Assembly: GCA_963576565.1 (NCBI GenBank)
Contig: OY755038.1
Span: forward strand, 208,939,854-209,003,853
Reading direction: 5' to 3'
DNA length: 64,000 nt
Source: Aspidapion aeneum
Lineage: Eukaryota > Arthropoda > Insecta > Coleoptera > Brentidae
Below, in pieces: positions 43,201 through 53,772 of the stretch. The translations under genes were made by a program, and so were the position numbers. The notes below the pieces were generated by a model. It searched no databases, had not been told where the DNA came from, and saw only the letters and a program-made list of their open reading frames with translations. Within the stretch, counting starts at the first letter, position 1. Each line of letters starts with the position of its first letter.

Positions 43201-44197
43201 ATTATAATTTTTTAATCTATAACACCCTGTGAAAAATCGATAGCTCATTAAACGGAAACCCACATGTAAGTATCATTAAATTATGCCAATAATTGGCAAT
43301 ATCTCGGCAGACTCTGCTTTAACTCTGCTGTGATTGATTTGCGGCTCAGCTGGTAGAGTTTCCACCCACTCGAGCGTACTTTCATCATTTAACAAAGAAT
43401 TAATATAAAATCGGTCGTGTTGTAAGAATATTAATTTAAAAAAAAATCAAAACCAAAATACCTAATTTCTTTTGGCAATATTAAATTTAAGTTTTCGAAG
43501 ATTCCCAATAATTACAACTGATTTTAACCAGAGTATATAATAATATGTGCATATTATGCGCTTGCGGTTTGAGAATTTATGTGATATTAGATAGTTTAAG
43601 TTGTGCTATGTATTTTTACGTAAAACTGCACATTAAGCGCTCTACGTTTTGTACCAAATTTGAGTTTAAGTTGAATGTTTTTACATTACCATAACAAGTC
43701 TACTAATAGCAGAGAATATGGAATGCGGCACTGTGTTTTTTTGATGTTACAATTTTGTTTTTTGTCTTTTCAACTACAGTAGGAATATATTTGCAAAGAA
43801 TCGTTTGTACTGGAAGCGGAAATTATCGTCTAGGCCTCATTTTTCGATCGGTCAATCAACCAATTCTATTCTTTGGTAACGTTAATGTGCCCGCAGACTG
43901 CCGTAAGCTAACGTAAATACGTAAGTTCCTAACGTGACCTTGATGACGGTGTGACGAAGTGCGCTTGCGTATCTGTCAAATCTCATGCTTACGTAAAAAT
44001 ACGTAGCACAACTTAAACTATCTATTATATGTTTAACTTATGGAATAACGCCCCATATCTAAGGGAACGGCACACGGTGGTCAGCTTGTCGGTTCTGAAC
44101 GATCGAAATCATTTTATGGTTGTAGTTTTGACAAATTGATGCTGAAAGTTAGGAAATGTCAACTAGCGTTCAAAAAATGTGATTTTAACATACATAC

Positions 44198-44202
<5 letters not shown>

Positions 44203-44271
<69 letters not shown>
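44203..44271. repeat. (TA)n microsatellite
   Basis: About 70 bp of TA repeats, followed by ACAGTCGCCTCCAAAAATTA at 44291. That resembles a Tc1/mariner-type terminus with no identified partner. Confidence 0.93.
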
Positions 44272-44273
<2 letters not shown>

Positions 44274-44574
44274 TTATACATATATAAGTACAGTCGCCTC
44301 CAAAAATTATGCCACATATCGTTTTTTCCTCTTCAGCAAATAACTTAAAAAATTGATATTTTGAGAGTGTTTGTACATAATCAGCTTAAAGTTTTTTTTA
44401 TTTAACATAATTTTTTTATAAAAATTTAACTAAGATTATTAATCTTGCTTATTATTTAGTCCAATATATATATATATTACATATTTGAAAAATTATAATA
44501 ATTCAATACACAACTTTGTCTAGTTTTTTTAATAAGCAAATTGAAACTGCACTAAACTTGCAAATTGTTTAATC

Positions 44575-45420
44575 CAAGGCCAGATGCACTAAAAACGGCT
44601 GTCACCGAGGTAAACATCGATGCCGTGCGCATGGTCATCACGGAAGATCGATATGTGACATATCGCCAGATTGAGACCTCATTGGGGATTTCAAAGAATT
44701 CAAAACATTTTGCGTAAAGAACCAGGAGTAAGAAAATTAGTTTCCCGCTTTATACCGCATCTATTAACCGAAGAACAGAAAGAAGCTAGGGTCAATTGGT
44801 GTCAGAAAACTTTATACCTCCTTGAGGCAGGAAACTCGAAAAACGTGTACAGCATTGTCAGTGGTGATCAATCGTCCATTTACTCTCAGTCATTAATTTG
44901 GGTGTTCCAAGATGAACAAAAGCTAACAAAAGTCATTCGTTCTCGATGTGTATTCAAAAAGATAGTAGCGACATTTGTTTTAAAATCAGGTTATGTAGAA
45001 AAAATTCCCCTGAAAGATCAAAACACTGTGACTGCCGATTGGCACATTACCATTTGTTTTTTAAAAATAATCGCTTAGCTTCGATACATGAACCCCGAAC
45101 GACGAATCATCCTCCACCAAGACAATGCAAGTTCGCATAAAGCACAAAAAACCATTGGATTTTTAATCCAACAAAACGTCGAATTGTTGGACCATCTTCC
45201 GTACAGTCCCGACCTAAGTCCCAACTATTTCTATAATTTTCCAAAAATCAAGATTGGACAGCGTTGTCAAAGATTTCAGTCGTCAGAGGACGTAGTCGAC
45301 GCCTTCAAGAATGCAATCTTGACAGTACCAACAAACTAGTGGAATTACAGCTTTGTAAACTGGTTTGAACACATGGAAAAGAGCATTCATTTTCTTGGAA
45401 AATACTTCTGGAAACGATAA
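44575..45420 (+). pseudogene. mariner transposase pseudogene A2
   Basis: Same subfamily as A1. It is 5'-truncated, beginning near RPDALKTAVTEVNIDAVRM, then VTYRQIETSLGISKN of the second helix-turn-helix. After a frameshift come RKLVSRFIPHLLTEEQKEAR and VNWCQKTLYL, then VSGDQSSIYS with the first catalytic Asp present. After another shift, HQDNASSHKAQKTIG holds the second Asp. The third position is Y in SPNYFY where SPNDF is expected, so the triad is broken. The C-terminus WFEHMEKSIHFLGKYFWKR ends at a TAA near 45420. Confidence 0.85.
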
Positions 45421-45489
45421 AGTCTTTAAAAGCTATCTACTGTTTTATTCCAGATATGCAAAATTTAAAAGAAAAAGAAAGAAGGGAGA

Positions 45490-46375
45490 TGGATAATTTG
45501 CTAACTTTGTAAAGGCGCATCGTATCAATTTGCGGTTTTCGGGATATAGTAGAACACCTTAAAACATCATTAAGTTTAAAACTGTTTGGTTTTCACTATC
45601 TCCAACGTCGATTACAAGGATACGAATGATCCCCGTCTGCAACACGTCCTGACAATTAGGAACAAGTGATCCATGCCAATCCACGACCGGTTTCGACCTT
45701 TTGGGCCATCGTCAGGTGAATGTAGGCGATAGCTCCGTGTAGAGCATAAGTTTTGTTAAACCAACAGAAACAACTACTCTGAGGGAAAATACCCCTACCG
45801 GCATTGAATTATACTGATGGCTTGATGCTTTCGTTGGGAACTGTTAAAACTGTTTGGTTTTGAATATCTCCAACGTCGAGCACAAGGGTACGAATGATCC
45901 CCGTCTGGAACACGTCCTGACAATCAGGAACAAGTGATCCATGCCAATCCACGACCGGTTTCGACCTACGATGCTCTACACGGAGCTATTGCCTACATTC
46001 ACCTGAGGATGGCCCAAAAGATCGAAACCGGTCGTGGATTGGCATGGATCACTTGTTCCTGATTATCAAGACGTGTTTCAGATGGGGATCATTCGTATCC
46101 TTGTGATCGACGTTGGAGATAGTGAAAACCAAACAGTTTTAACAAGTTTCCAACGAAAGCATCAAGTCATCAGTATAATTCAATGCCGGTAGGGGTATTT
46201 TCCCTCGGAGTAGTTGTTTCTGTTGGTTTCACAAATCATTAAGTTTGTCGCAGCTTTTGTTTCTGAGATATTTCAAGATACTGTTTTCAGGACTGATAAA
46301 GCGTGGAGTTTACTTGGAGTGTGCTAATGAACTAGGAAGGTATCAGATTCGTTATGGATCCATTTATTTTTAAGT
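45490..46375 (+). repeat. family H fragment interrupted by a 657-bp insertion
   Basis: CGCATCGTATCAATTTGCGG and GGGATATAGTAGA (45517-45555) are family H. The copy continues at 46247 with GTCGCAGCTTTTGTTTCTGA and ATATTTCAAGATACTGTTTT. The insertion at 45578-46234 separates them. Confidence 0.7.
45578..46234. mobile_element. Penelope-LTR-like complex with 12-bp target duplication
   Basis: The exact direct repeat ATCATTAAGTTT lies at 45566-45577 and 46235-46246. Inside, a roughly 260-bp module (AACTGTTTGGTTTT, CTCCAACGTCGA, GAATGATCCCCGTCTG, CCACGACCGGTTTCGACC) occurs twice in direct orientation, at 45586 and 45846. It occurs a third time inverted (GGTCGTGGATTGGCATGG, GGGGATCATTCGTATCC, AACCAAACAGTTTT). 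Direct-plus-inverted LTR arrangements with variable 10-15 bp duplications are characteristic of Penelope-like elements. Assignment to that class is inference, because no coding sequence is included. Confidence 0.6.
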
Positions 46376-46379
46376 AATT

Positions 46380-47110
46380 TGTCCATTTCCTTGTTCGTCC
46401 TCAAAATAAATAACACGTCAAAACCAAATCATTTATAAATATTTTTAGGAGGTACAAAATATAAAGCTGATAGCTATATAGGTAGGTATAATGCTTAAGC
46501 ATTATCTTTCCAGGGCTTTTGTTACCTGAATGGAGTCGTTTTTCATTTCGTTACGTCGAACAATCGACGCCCGTAACTTATTCCTTGCAACTATAATGGA
46601 AACAGGGCCGGTTATAGACCACCAATCTATCTGTCACTTTCAGAATCTCCAAACCCTTCTCGGCGCTTCTTTTGCGACTTAAAAAACATTTATATTTTTT
46701 TTAATTTACAAACATTCTAGTTAATAAAACCAAAAATCAATTTTGTTTTAATATATTTTCTTAGAAAATTTCTTAAAATATAGGGTTCACTCTATTGATC
46801 TCTTAGCTTGGCTTCAACTGTAACTCACATTTCTCTTAATTTATTTTAAGTTTATCGGCTCAAACAGCTTTAATCTTTTGAACTTTGAACTATTGCTCAG
46901 GTGTGTCATAATTTTCTTTGGTATTATGATCTAGAAGCTCAATCACATTTACATCTACATCCCGATGCAGTCGATGTTCATGAATTTCTGGTAAACTTTC
47001 AATATCTAGGTGCTGATAAAGGTTACACACAATCCAATCGAAATGGAGACACAATACCGGGATAGCCAAAAGTTGCTGAGATTTGGTTGTTGACGAACTC
47101 CTCGCAGTAT
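46380..47110. other. no recognisable gene
   Basis: A 76-codon minus-strand open stretch at 46890-47120 has a patterned, acidic C-terminal half but matches no family I can name. It overlaps, on the other strand, the upstream edge of the RT fragment. Confidence 0.35.
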
Positions 47111-47114
47111 TTAA

Positions 47115-47270
47115 CAACAAGGGCTTCTATAACCAGGGGTATGCCGATGATATTATCATACTAATCATGGAGAAACACCTTCGGATAATATCAGTGGAAA
47201 TTAAACAACTACTGAAAATCGTAGAAGATTGGTAAAGGCGGGCAGGTAAGCCTTAAATAATCCGGAAAAA
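47115..47270 (+). pseudogene. R1/Jockey-type reverse transcriptase palm fragment
   Basis: Plus-strand translation reads GFYNQGYADDIIILIMEKHL, then ISVEIKQLLKIVEDW and a stop. QGYADDI is the catalytic box of R1/Jockey-group reverse transcriptases, with both Asp present. Only about 45 residues survive. The fragment is unrelated to LINE-L, whose box is F(A/S)DDQ. Confidence 0.75.
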
Positions 47271-47282
47271 ACTGCAACAATA

Positions 47283-47755
47283 CTACTACTATGTCGGTTT
47301 AGAACGTTCTCTAGTTTAAATTTTACATTCTCTTTTATCTCTCTGCTCCATAAAATACTGTTAAGACATCCAATAATCTTTTTTGCTTTTATTATTCCTT
47401 TTTACAGTTCTTTACAGTCTGTTCCTGTCTTATCAAATGTGCCACCCAAGACTACTCACTGCATGGAGATATTGTTTGTCCATTGTCTATTCTAACTCAC
47501 TGGATTCGTTTCCAATACATAAGTAATGTGTCTTGTCCACGTTCACTGTAAATCCCCACTTTTGGTATTCTTCCGTTAATTTTCTCATCATGTACTCCAT
47601 GTCTTCTTTATCATTAGCTACAATTACTTGGTCGTCAGAAAACTACAGTGTGTACATGGTAAATCGGTCGCTAAGTTGTATTCTCATACCTTGCACTTTA
47701 CGTTTCCAGTTTCTTAGAGCTACTGAGATATATATTTTTAAAAGAGAGTTTCAAT
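47283..47755 (-). pseudogene. LINE-L copy (minus): tail, deleted C-terminus, RT palm
   Basis: ACTACTACTATGTCGGTTTA at 47281-47300 is the reverse of the TAG tail. Moving right, the minus-strand protein includes EEYQKWGFTVNVDKTHYLC-like sequence and NDKEDMEYMMRKLTEEYQK, preceded by FSDDQVIVA. The catalytic DD pair is kept, but a stop lies just before it. The GRRKRGR block is deleted. The layout resembles the deleted copy at 42500. Confidence 0.75.
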
Positions 47756-47759
47756 CAGA

Positions 47760-49320
47760 ATTATACACGACAGAGATCTTCTGCGGAAAAAATGTTAGAT
47801 GTTAGACCAAATTCTTAGATTTCCCTTTGAAAGAAAATTACTACTTACTAAGTGGTCCCTGCACATTTTTATTTGTATTTTAACCTCTAACTCGAATTTC
47901 TATAACTCGAACTCTCCATAACTCGAACTGTTTTGGTTGTCCCTTTAAGTCTGAGTTATAGAGGTTCGACTGTAAATGATTTGGAACAATTTTCCGCACG
48001 AACAAAAAAAATTTAACAATATTTTTCAAAACAATTTCTTCGACCCGAAAATAGCATGGAATTATTGGATATTGAGACTTTTACATATTTAATTGTAATC
48101 GAACCTTGAAAATGCAATAAGATACGCCGACCCTGATATTATGGAAAAGAGAACGTTCGGGCATTTTGCTTCTCCATTATCCATCTTTTCCACTGCGTGG
48201 AAACAACATGATGAATGGGGAAATTCTAATTATATCACTTGTGTTTTCACTTAAAAAGTTTTTTCATCCAGGTTTTTAAAGTCATATTTTTGAATATCAA
48301 TGGCAAATATTAGAGAATTATTGTAACAAAGCCAGGCTATAATAGTACCAGGCAGTATTTTGACACCTTCACATTGTAAAATCTGATTACTATATGAACC
48401 GGAATAAATACTGCCTTCCTTTATTAATTATTAAGATAAACTTTCAGTTTTCAATGTGAATCCTTAGATATAACTTACATAAAATAAAAATTAGGTTTGG
48501 TTAGGAGCCACGAACATTGCTCCAAGAATTATATGTAGAAGATTTTTAAAAAGGTTTTTCTGATTATTAATTTTTTCGGATTATTAATAAAAAATTTCGA
48601 AAAAAACATTTAGAGGGGGAAACCACCCCCTCGCCCACCAAGAATGGGCGGATGGTTCCCCCTCGTTATATTTTCGGGGGAGTATACTGTATTATTCATA
48701 CCAAGTGTGTTGCTTCTCTCATTGAACGCAGTTTGTGTATTAGTACTGTTCCAACATGGTTGTCTTAAATGAGATTTAAGTGAATACCAAATTTGACCAT
48801 TTTTCAGTTTGTCTATGCTAGCTCTACCGCTGCCTTGAGGGGGGACTGTTAGTGTTTGTTAATAGTTGCAAGTGCAAATAATGGAGCTTAATAAGTATTT
48901 AACTGTATACAATGGGCTTTTAACCAAAAATATTTTTTTGAGAAAAAAAGGATAAAAAATACCACAAAAAATGTTTAAAAAAATATGAAAAAATTTTTCA
49001 TATTTTTCGTACGCTAATGGAACGTGCACCACTGCCGTCAAAGGGCACCAAGGTATATCGTTGAAAAGTAAATTCTATCCGCTTGAAAAATGATGTCTAG
49101 AAGATTTTTGGAAAAGTTGACTGTTTTCGAGTTATCAACAAAAAAGTATTAAAAAGCACGTTTAAGTGGGGAACCACCCCCCTGCTAGGGTTGGGGGGGT
49201 GGTTCCATCATAGTTTCAGTCAAAGGTTTTGACTATTACTATTTAATGCCCATACTTACAAAATAGGAAAATTATTATTCTTAGGTTTTCCACGACGGAG
49301 CTTGAGTATACACTTTTAAA
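47760..49320. other. no recognisable gene; family G fragment at 48310-48440
   Basis: CCAGGCTATAATAGTACCAG and CAGTATTTTGACACC at 48331-48372, with CCGGAATAAATACTGCC at 48399, are pieces of MITE family G. Two similar blocks, CCACCCCCTCGCCCACC (48623) and GAACCACCCCCCTGCTAGGG (49170), precede G-rich GGTTCC segments and are probably paralogous repeat pieces. No gene is seen. Confidence 0.45.
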
Positions 49321-49475
49321 ATTACTGTCACTGGTGAAGCAAGATATTTTCCACTAAGACTGTTTTTTGTTTTAATTTTTTAATATTTTTTTTTGATTAT
49401 TTTTCTTTTTATAATTTTGGTAAAGTTTGAGAAAAAAGGATCAACATTTTGGTTTTGATTTGATCAATTTAAAAT

Positions 49476-50970
49476 TTGAATTACGGCACCTATGAGGAAT
49501 GGCAAACCGTTTTAGTTCCAATTAAATCTTTTTTGAATTCCAGGCCATTGTGTAATGCAAGTCCAGACCCTAATGAGCTTTGGAGTTTGTGTCCAGGTAA
49601 TTTTCTATATTTAGAACCAGCTACAGCGCCCCCGGATGAGGGTTTAGTTAATATAAGTCCCAATCGATTGACAAGATGGCAAATTCCAGGCCATTGTGTA
49701 ATGCAAGTCCAGACCCTAATGAGCTTCGGAGTTTGTGTCCAGGTAATTTTCTACATTTAAAACCAGTTACAGCACCTCCGGATGAGGATTTAGTCGATAT
49801 AAGTCCCAATCGATTGACAAGATGGCAAATTCCAGACCATTGTGTAATGCAAGTCCAGTCCCTAATGAGCTTCGGAGTTTTTGTCCAGGTGATTTTCTAC
49901 ATATAAAACCACTTACAGCGCCTCCGGATGAGGATTTAGTCAATATAAGTCCCAATCGATTGACAAGATGGCAAATTCCAGGCCATTGTGTAATGCAAGT
50001 CCAGACCCTAATGAGCTTTGGAGTTTGTGTCCAGGTAATTTTCTACATTTAGAACCAGTTACAGCGCCCCCGGATGAGGATTTAATTAATATAAGTCCCA
50101 ATCGATTTACAAGATGGCAAATTCCAGGCCATTGTGTAATGCAAGTCCAGACCCTAATGAGCTTCGGAGTTTGTGTCCAGGTGATTTTCTACAATTAGAA
50201 CCATTTACAGCGCCCAGGATGAGGATTTAGTTAATATAAGTCCCAATCGATTGACAAAATGGCAAATTCCAGGCCATTGTGTAATGCACGTCCAGACCCT
50301 AATGAGCTTTGGAGTTTGTGTCCAGGTAATTTTCTACATTTAGAACCAGTTACAGCGCCCCCGGATGAGGATTTAATTAATATAAGTCCCAATCGATTTA
50401 CAAGATGGCAAATTCCAGGCCATTGTGTAATGCAAGTCCAGACCCTAATGAGCTTCGGAGTTTGTGTCCAGGTGATTTTCTTCATTTAGAACCAGTTACA
50501 GCGCCTCCGGATGAGGATTTAGTCGATATAGGTCCTAATTGATTGACAATATGGCAAATTCCAGGCCATTGTGTAATGCAAGTCCAGACCCTAATGAGCT
50601 TTGGAGTTTGTCACCAGGTGATTTTCTACATTTAGAACCAGTTACAGCGCCTCCGGATGAGGATTTACTCGATATAGGTCCCAATCGATTGACAAGATGG
50701 CAGCTTGTACAACAGATCCATCAACACTTTTGAAAAAGATGGCACCTGAAATATCTTAACTCTCTTCAACAGAGAGAAAAATTGAATGTTGGGTGTGATA
50801 GCCCCAAGGTTGGCACTTTAGTTGTCCTAAAAGAGGAAAATACTCCTCCGTTAAAATGGATCCTGGGTCGTATCACAAAGTTATACCAAGGTTCAGATGA
50901 TATCATTCAAGTTGCTAATGGTGAATTGGATAGGCCTTTAGTAAAAATTTGCTCTCTGGCTGACAAATAA
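49476..50970 (+). pseudogene. BEL/Pao integrase C-terminal region, frame-broken
   Basis: The segment begins TYEEWQTVLVPIKSFLNSRP, then LCNASPDPNELWSLCPGNFL, matching the region after the integrase catalytic core (LNSRPL...DP...LTPGHFL). It ends with the characteristic tail VGTLVVLKEENTPPLKWILG and DRPLVKICSL before a TAA at 50970. Between, the 146-bp unit is repeated eight times. Because 146 is not a multiple of three, each junction shifts frame. A TGA replaces the usual Trp in the HFWKRW motif near 50730. No functional product is possible. Confidence 0.85.
49544..50703. repeat. 146-bp tandem repeat, eight copies, derived from integrase
   Basis: Units start with (G/A)CCATTGTGTAATGCA at 49544, 49690, 49836, 49982, 50128, 50273, 50419 and 50565. 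The spacing is 146 bp, with one of 145 caused by a deletion in the GCGCCC(CC)GGATGAG block. Copies are very similar to each other. Differences at the GTTAATATAAG/GTCGATATA(A/G)G position mark sub-groups, and copies 4/5 and 6/7 look like a duplicated pair. Confidence 0.93.
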
Positions 50971-51261
50971 CCACATAAAAGACAATGTAAAAATGAGTTT
51001 CTTATTTTTAAGTGGGCGGTGTTTGAAATTGGGGAAAGATATTTTCCACAAGTATATTTTTTTGTTTTATTTTTTAATATTTTTTTTTGATTATTTTTCT
51101 TTTTATAATTTTGGTATAGTTTGAGAAAAGAAGGATCAACATTTTTGTTTAGTTTTGATCAATTTAAAATGCGAATTACGCGCGTAAAATGGCTGTTAAA
51201 GTTTCGATGACACCTGCACGCCACCTCCGCCATGCGGCGACGATTTGTTCAAATCATTATT

Positions 51262-51352
51262 TTTGAGACAACTTTTTACAAATTTTTTTCGTTGGCCTGT
51301 GCTATTTGTTATGGTAAACCGCTCATAACTGTCAAAAAGTTATCTCAAAAAT
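51262..51352. repeat. 90-bp hairpin repeat
   Basis: TTTTTGAGACAACTTTTTAC mirrors CAAAAAGTTATCTCAAAAAT across a loop containing GTTGGCCTGTGCTATTTG. Partial copies lie at 29490 (left arm and loop: GGGACAACTTTTTGCG, CTGGCCTTTGCTATT) and at 110-178 (right arm). No target duplication was found. Confidence 0.65.
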
Positions 51353-51419
51353 GTTGATATCGAGTTTACGGCATTATGGCCGTTGATCGAATCCAACAAG
51401 AGACGTGTACACATGAAGT

Positions 51420-52208
51420 CAGTGGCGGTTTCTCCATAAGTGCACATGTGCACGTGCACTCCCAAATTATACTTAAAAAATATTAAACTTTGATCATTCC
51501 TTAATTTAATTAATAATTACCCCAAAGGAATTCACTAAAGACTGGAATATTATCTAGAAATTAATACTCGATATATATGTGTTTGTATTCGTGTTCAAAC
51601 CGACCTCGATTCTAAATCTTGACGGTAATTTACTGGAACCAAATTCTATGCACCGTGGATGTTATGTCGCATGCTAATTACGAAATATAGAAAGAGAGGA
51701 CGACATGTCCCATTAGAATTTTACAGTACATAGAATCTGAACCTTCCTTCGGCACCGCGCTTATTCAAAAACTAGCCTCGATGCCGCCCGCACCCCCGTG
51801 ATGAATCTCGCGGCCACGGTTCACGTTGCATTTTAGAGCAGCTCACGCGCACTTTTCAGTAGTGCTATTATCGGTCGGGCGCTGGCGGTTTGTTTCGATT
51901 TCGACAATTTGGTATTTACGACAATGGCGGAAGTTTCTAATTCTTTATCTTTACCATTAGAAGAGAAAATATATGTTAACTAGGTATGATACATTTAATA
52001 TTTATTTATAATTACAATAATAATAGGTAGGTAACTAATATCTAACTAAATATCTAATTTTTTAATTATTTGCTCTAAATTATATGATATGACGACCCAT
52101 TCGATAGCCCAAAAAGTTAGCGTGACACTCAAAAAATTTGTGCATGCGCCGCAATTTTAATTTTTTTTTGGTGTGCACCCCCAAAGCTTTTTACACGCGC
52201 CGCCACTG
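51420..52208. mobile_element. 789-bp hAT-type non-autonomous element
   Basis: The left end CAGTGGCGGTTTCTCC is mirrored by the right end CGCGCCGCCACTG. The flanks CATGAAGT (51412-51419) and CACGAACT (52209-52216) agree at 6 of 8 positions, an aged 8-bp duplication. Subterminal GTGCACTCCC / GTGTGCACCCCC is also shared. It contains a small ATG-initiated frame at 51925 but no transposase catalytic domain. Confidence 0.75.
51925..51984 (+). CDS. short 5'-exon-like frame inside the hAT element
   Basis: ACAATGGCGG gives a strong start context. The frame reads MAEVSNSLSLPLEEKIYVN to a TAG that overlaps a donor-like AG|GTATGA. It may be the surviving first exon of the parental hAT transposase or a captured exon. 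Nineteen codons are too few to identify it. Confidence 0.25.
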
Positions 52209-52219
52209 CACGAACTGAA

Positions 52220-52790
52220 GAGAATAGGAAATTTCAAGGTAGGCAGGATCAATTTTGATGCCATACGATCTATATTTTTTTTGTAATAAATAATCCATTT
52301 AGTAATTAATTAATGTTTAGGTTTCCCCGAATAATAGGGTGGTTCTTCACTATTTAACCTATAATTTATGACAGTCACCATTTGACATAATTTTTAAAGA
52401 TTCATAATTTATGTGTTTTTTGGTTATAAATAATTCAATTTTTCACATTGGACTGTTAATGTTATACTCTTTTCCTTTGTAATCTTCCTACGATTTTTAT
52501 TCTGGCCTTTGTAATAGACCCTCAAAACTTATTTCTGGGTGCGCTACTGTTAAAAGGCAAAGCAAAAATGGGCAATTGCAATAAAGTTACTTACAACGAT
52601 TTCCCGCTTCTCGATCCTGTTGCGGTCATTTGTAAAACTTCCGTGATGCAATCAATTAAACTGGCAGAAACACGAAGAGCCCATAGCATCCATGAGTGCC
52701 ATTCCCTTTTTACGCACAAAAAACATGTAACTAACATTTTACAGAGTCGAATCTCTCCAATTTAAACTTAAAATAAAAACCCTTAGTGCT
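52220..52790. other. no recognisable gene
   Basis: The stretch contains a 65-codon plus-strand open frame at 52568-52765 (starting MGNCNKVTYNDFPL) that matches nothing I know. No splice or repeat signature supports it. Confidence 0.35.
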
Positions 52791-52792
52791 TT

Positions 52793-53030
52793 ATCTATCT
52801 ATCTATCTCTACCTATTAAACCTTCTTCGATCCATCTTTGGACATAGGCCTTCCCCAATATCTTCCACTCTTCTCTGTCTGTCGCCGTGTGCATCCATCT
52901 AGCTCCCGCATGATTCTTCAAATCGTCCGCCCATCTTATTTTAGGTCTCCAGTTTACAATACCATTGTTCCAACGATCGGCTTTCTGTCTAATATTATGA
53001 CCGGAAAATTTTCATTTTAATTTTGCTACT
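52793..53030 (-). pseudogene. LINE RT C-terminal fragment with GATA-repeat tail
   Basis: Minus-strand translation gives RWADDLKNHAGARWMHTATD then REEWKILGKAYVQRWIEEG. This is the closing motif of a large insect LINE group (RW-x-D-D-(I/L)-x-(R/K)-x-AG-x-RWM...DR-x-xW...EA(Y/F)VQ). It ends in (TCTA)n on the plus strand at 52793-52809, the element's GATA-type tail. It is 5'-truncated near 53030. Confidence 0.75.
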
Positions 53031-53034
53031 ACCT

Positions 53035-53770
53035 GTAATGTAATACGTCCATTTTTTTAAATACATACCTGAACGATGATGACGTAATTCGGAGTGAGGA
53101 AAAAAGTAACTCCCCGCGTTTTTTGTGTGAATATTGAGATTTTTCTATAATATGTAGGAAATTTCACAAATATTTTGTAAACATCAAATTACAAAATACA
53201 AATAACTAAATATATAAATTTCACATAAAACTTGTGACATTACAAAAAATAAATATTTTTTCACAAATTTTGCCCAAAAATATGTGCTAATGCAAGTTCG
53301 TTTTAATTTTTTGTATATTTAGTTTATTAGGCAGTCTGTAGTGGTTTATAGTTTGTGAATATAAATTAAATTAATGCAATTTTATCTGCATTTTAAAGAA
53401 CTAAAATTAAAAATGTATTCTGATAATCCTATGTAATTTTATAAAAAAATGTGTAATAAATAAAACAAGTGTGGCCGTATTTTTTAAAAATAAAATTTTC
53501 ATACAATAAGCAATTTTGCAAAGTAATTCACAAATCTCTTTTTTGTGTTTGCAGCTTTAATTTAGAGCTCTCGAATTCATACGTTGCCTTCGATCTACCC
53601 TTACGCGAGACGTAGAAACTTATCCTCTCTTTTAGTCACGTGACTTTCAATTTAACTCTCTTGGATATGATCACATAACTGAAGTAATTCGATCACTACG
53701 CCAACAGCATTCCTTTTTCGGACAGTTATTTGGTCGTTCCATCTAACCAAAACCGTTTTAAAAAAGTCCT
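53035..53770. other. no recognisable gene
   Basis: A+T-rich sequence containing two or three ACAAATATTTTGTAA-like short palindromes near 53165-53290, otherwise unremarkable. Confidence 0.4.
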
Positions 53771-53772
53771 CG

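Larger units (their letters stand above)
49326..51185 (+). mobile_element. mini BEL/Pao LTR element with expanded integrase segment
   Basis: About 150 bp at 49345-49495 (AAGATATTTTCCAC through GATCAATTTAAAAT, GAATTACG) is repeated at 51034-51180, consistent with partial LTRs. Between them lie only the late integrase coding region of a BEL/Pao polyprotein and a purine-rich AAGTGGGCGG just before the right repeat (a plausible polypurine tract). Gag, protease, RT and most of integrase are absent. The deletion joins the left LTR directly to GTYEEWQTVLVPIKSFLNSR. The element is therefore non-autonomous and decayed. Confidence 0.7.

Noticed and set aside
43335..43385. tRNA-like A box GCGGCTCAGCTGGTAGAG, possible SINE
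   Set aside because: No B box at the right distance, no cloverleaf, no repeated body elsewhere in the window. Noted only as an isolated resemblance.
46890..47120. 76-codon minus-strand frame
   Set aside because: Patterned but unassignable, and it overlaps the edge of a plus-strand RT fragment. Not supported as coding.
49476..50733. Eight separate 76-codon genes in the 146-bp array
   Set aside because: Each is the same integrase-derived unit read in successive frames. The array is a minisatellite in a dead retroelement.
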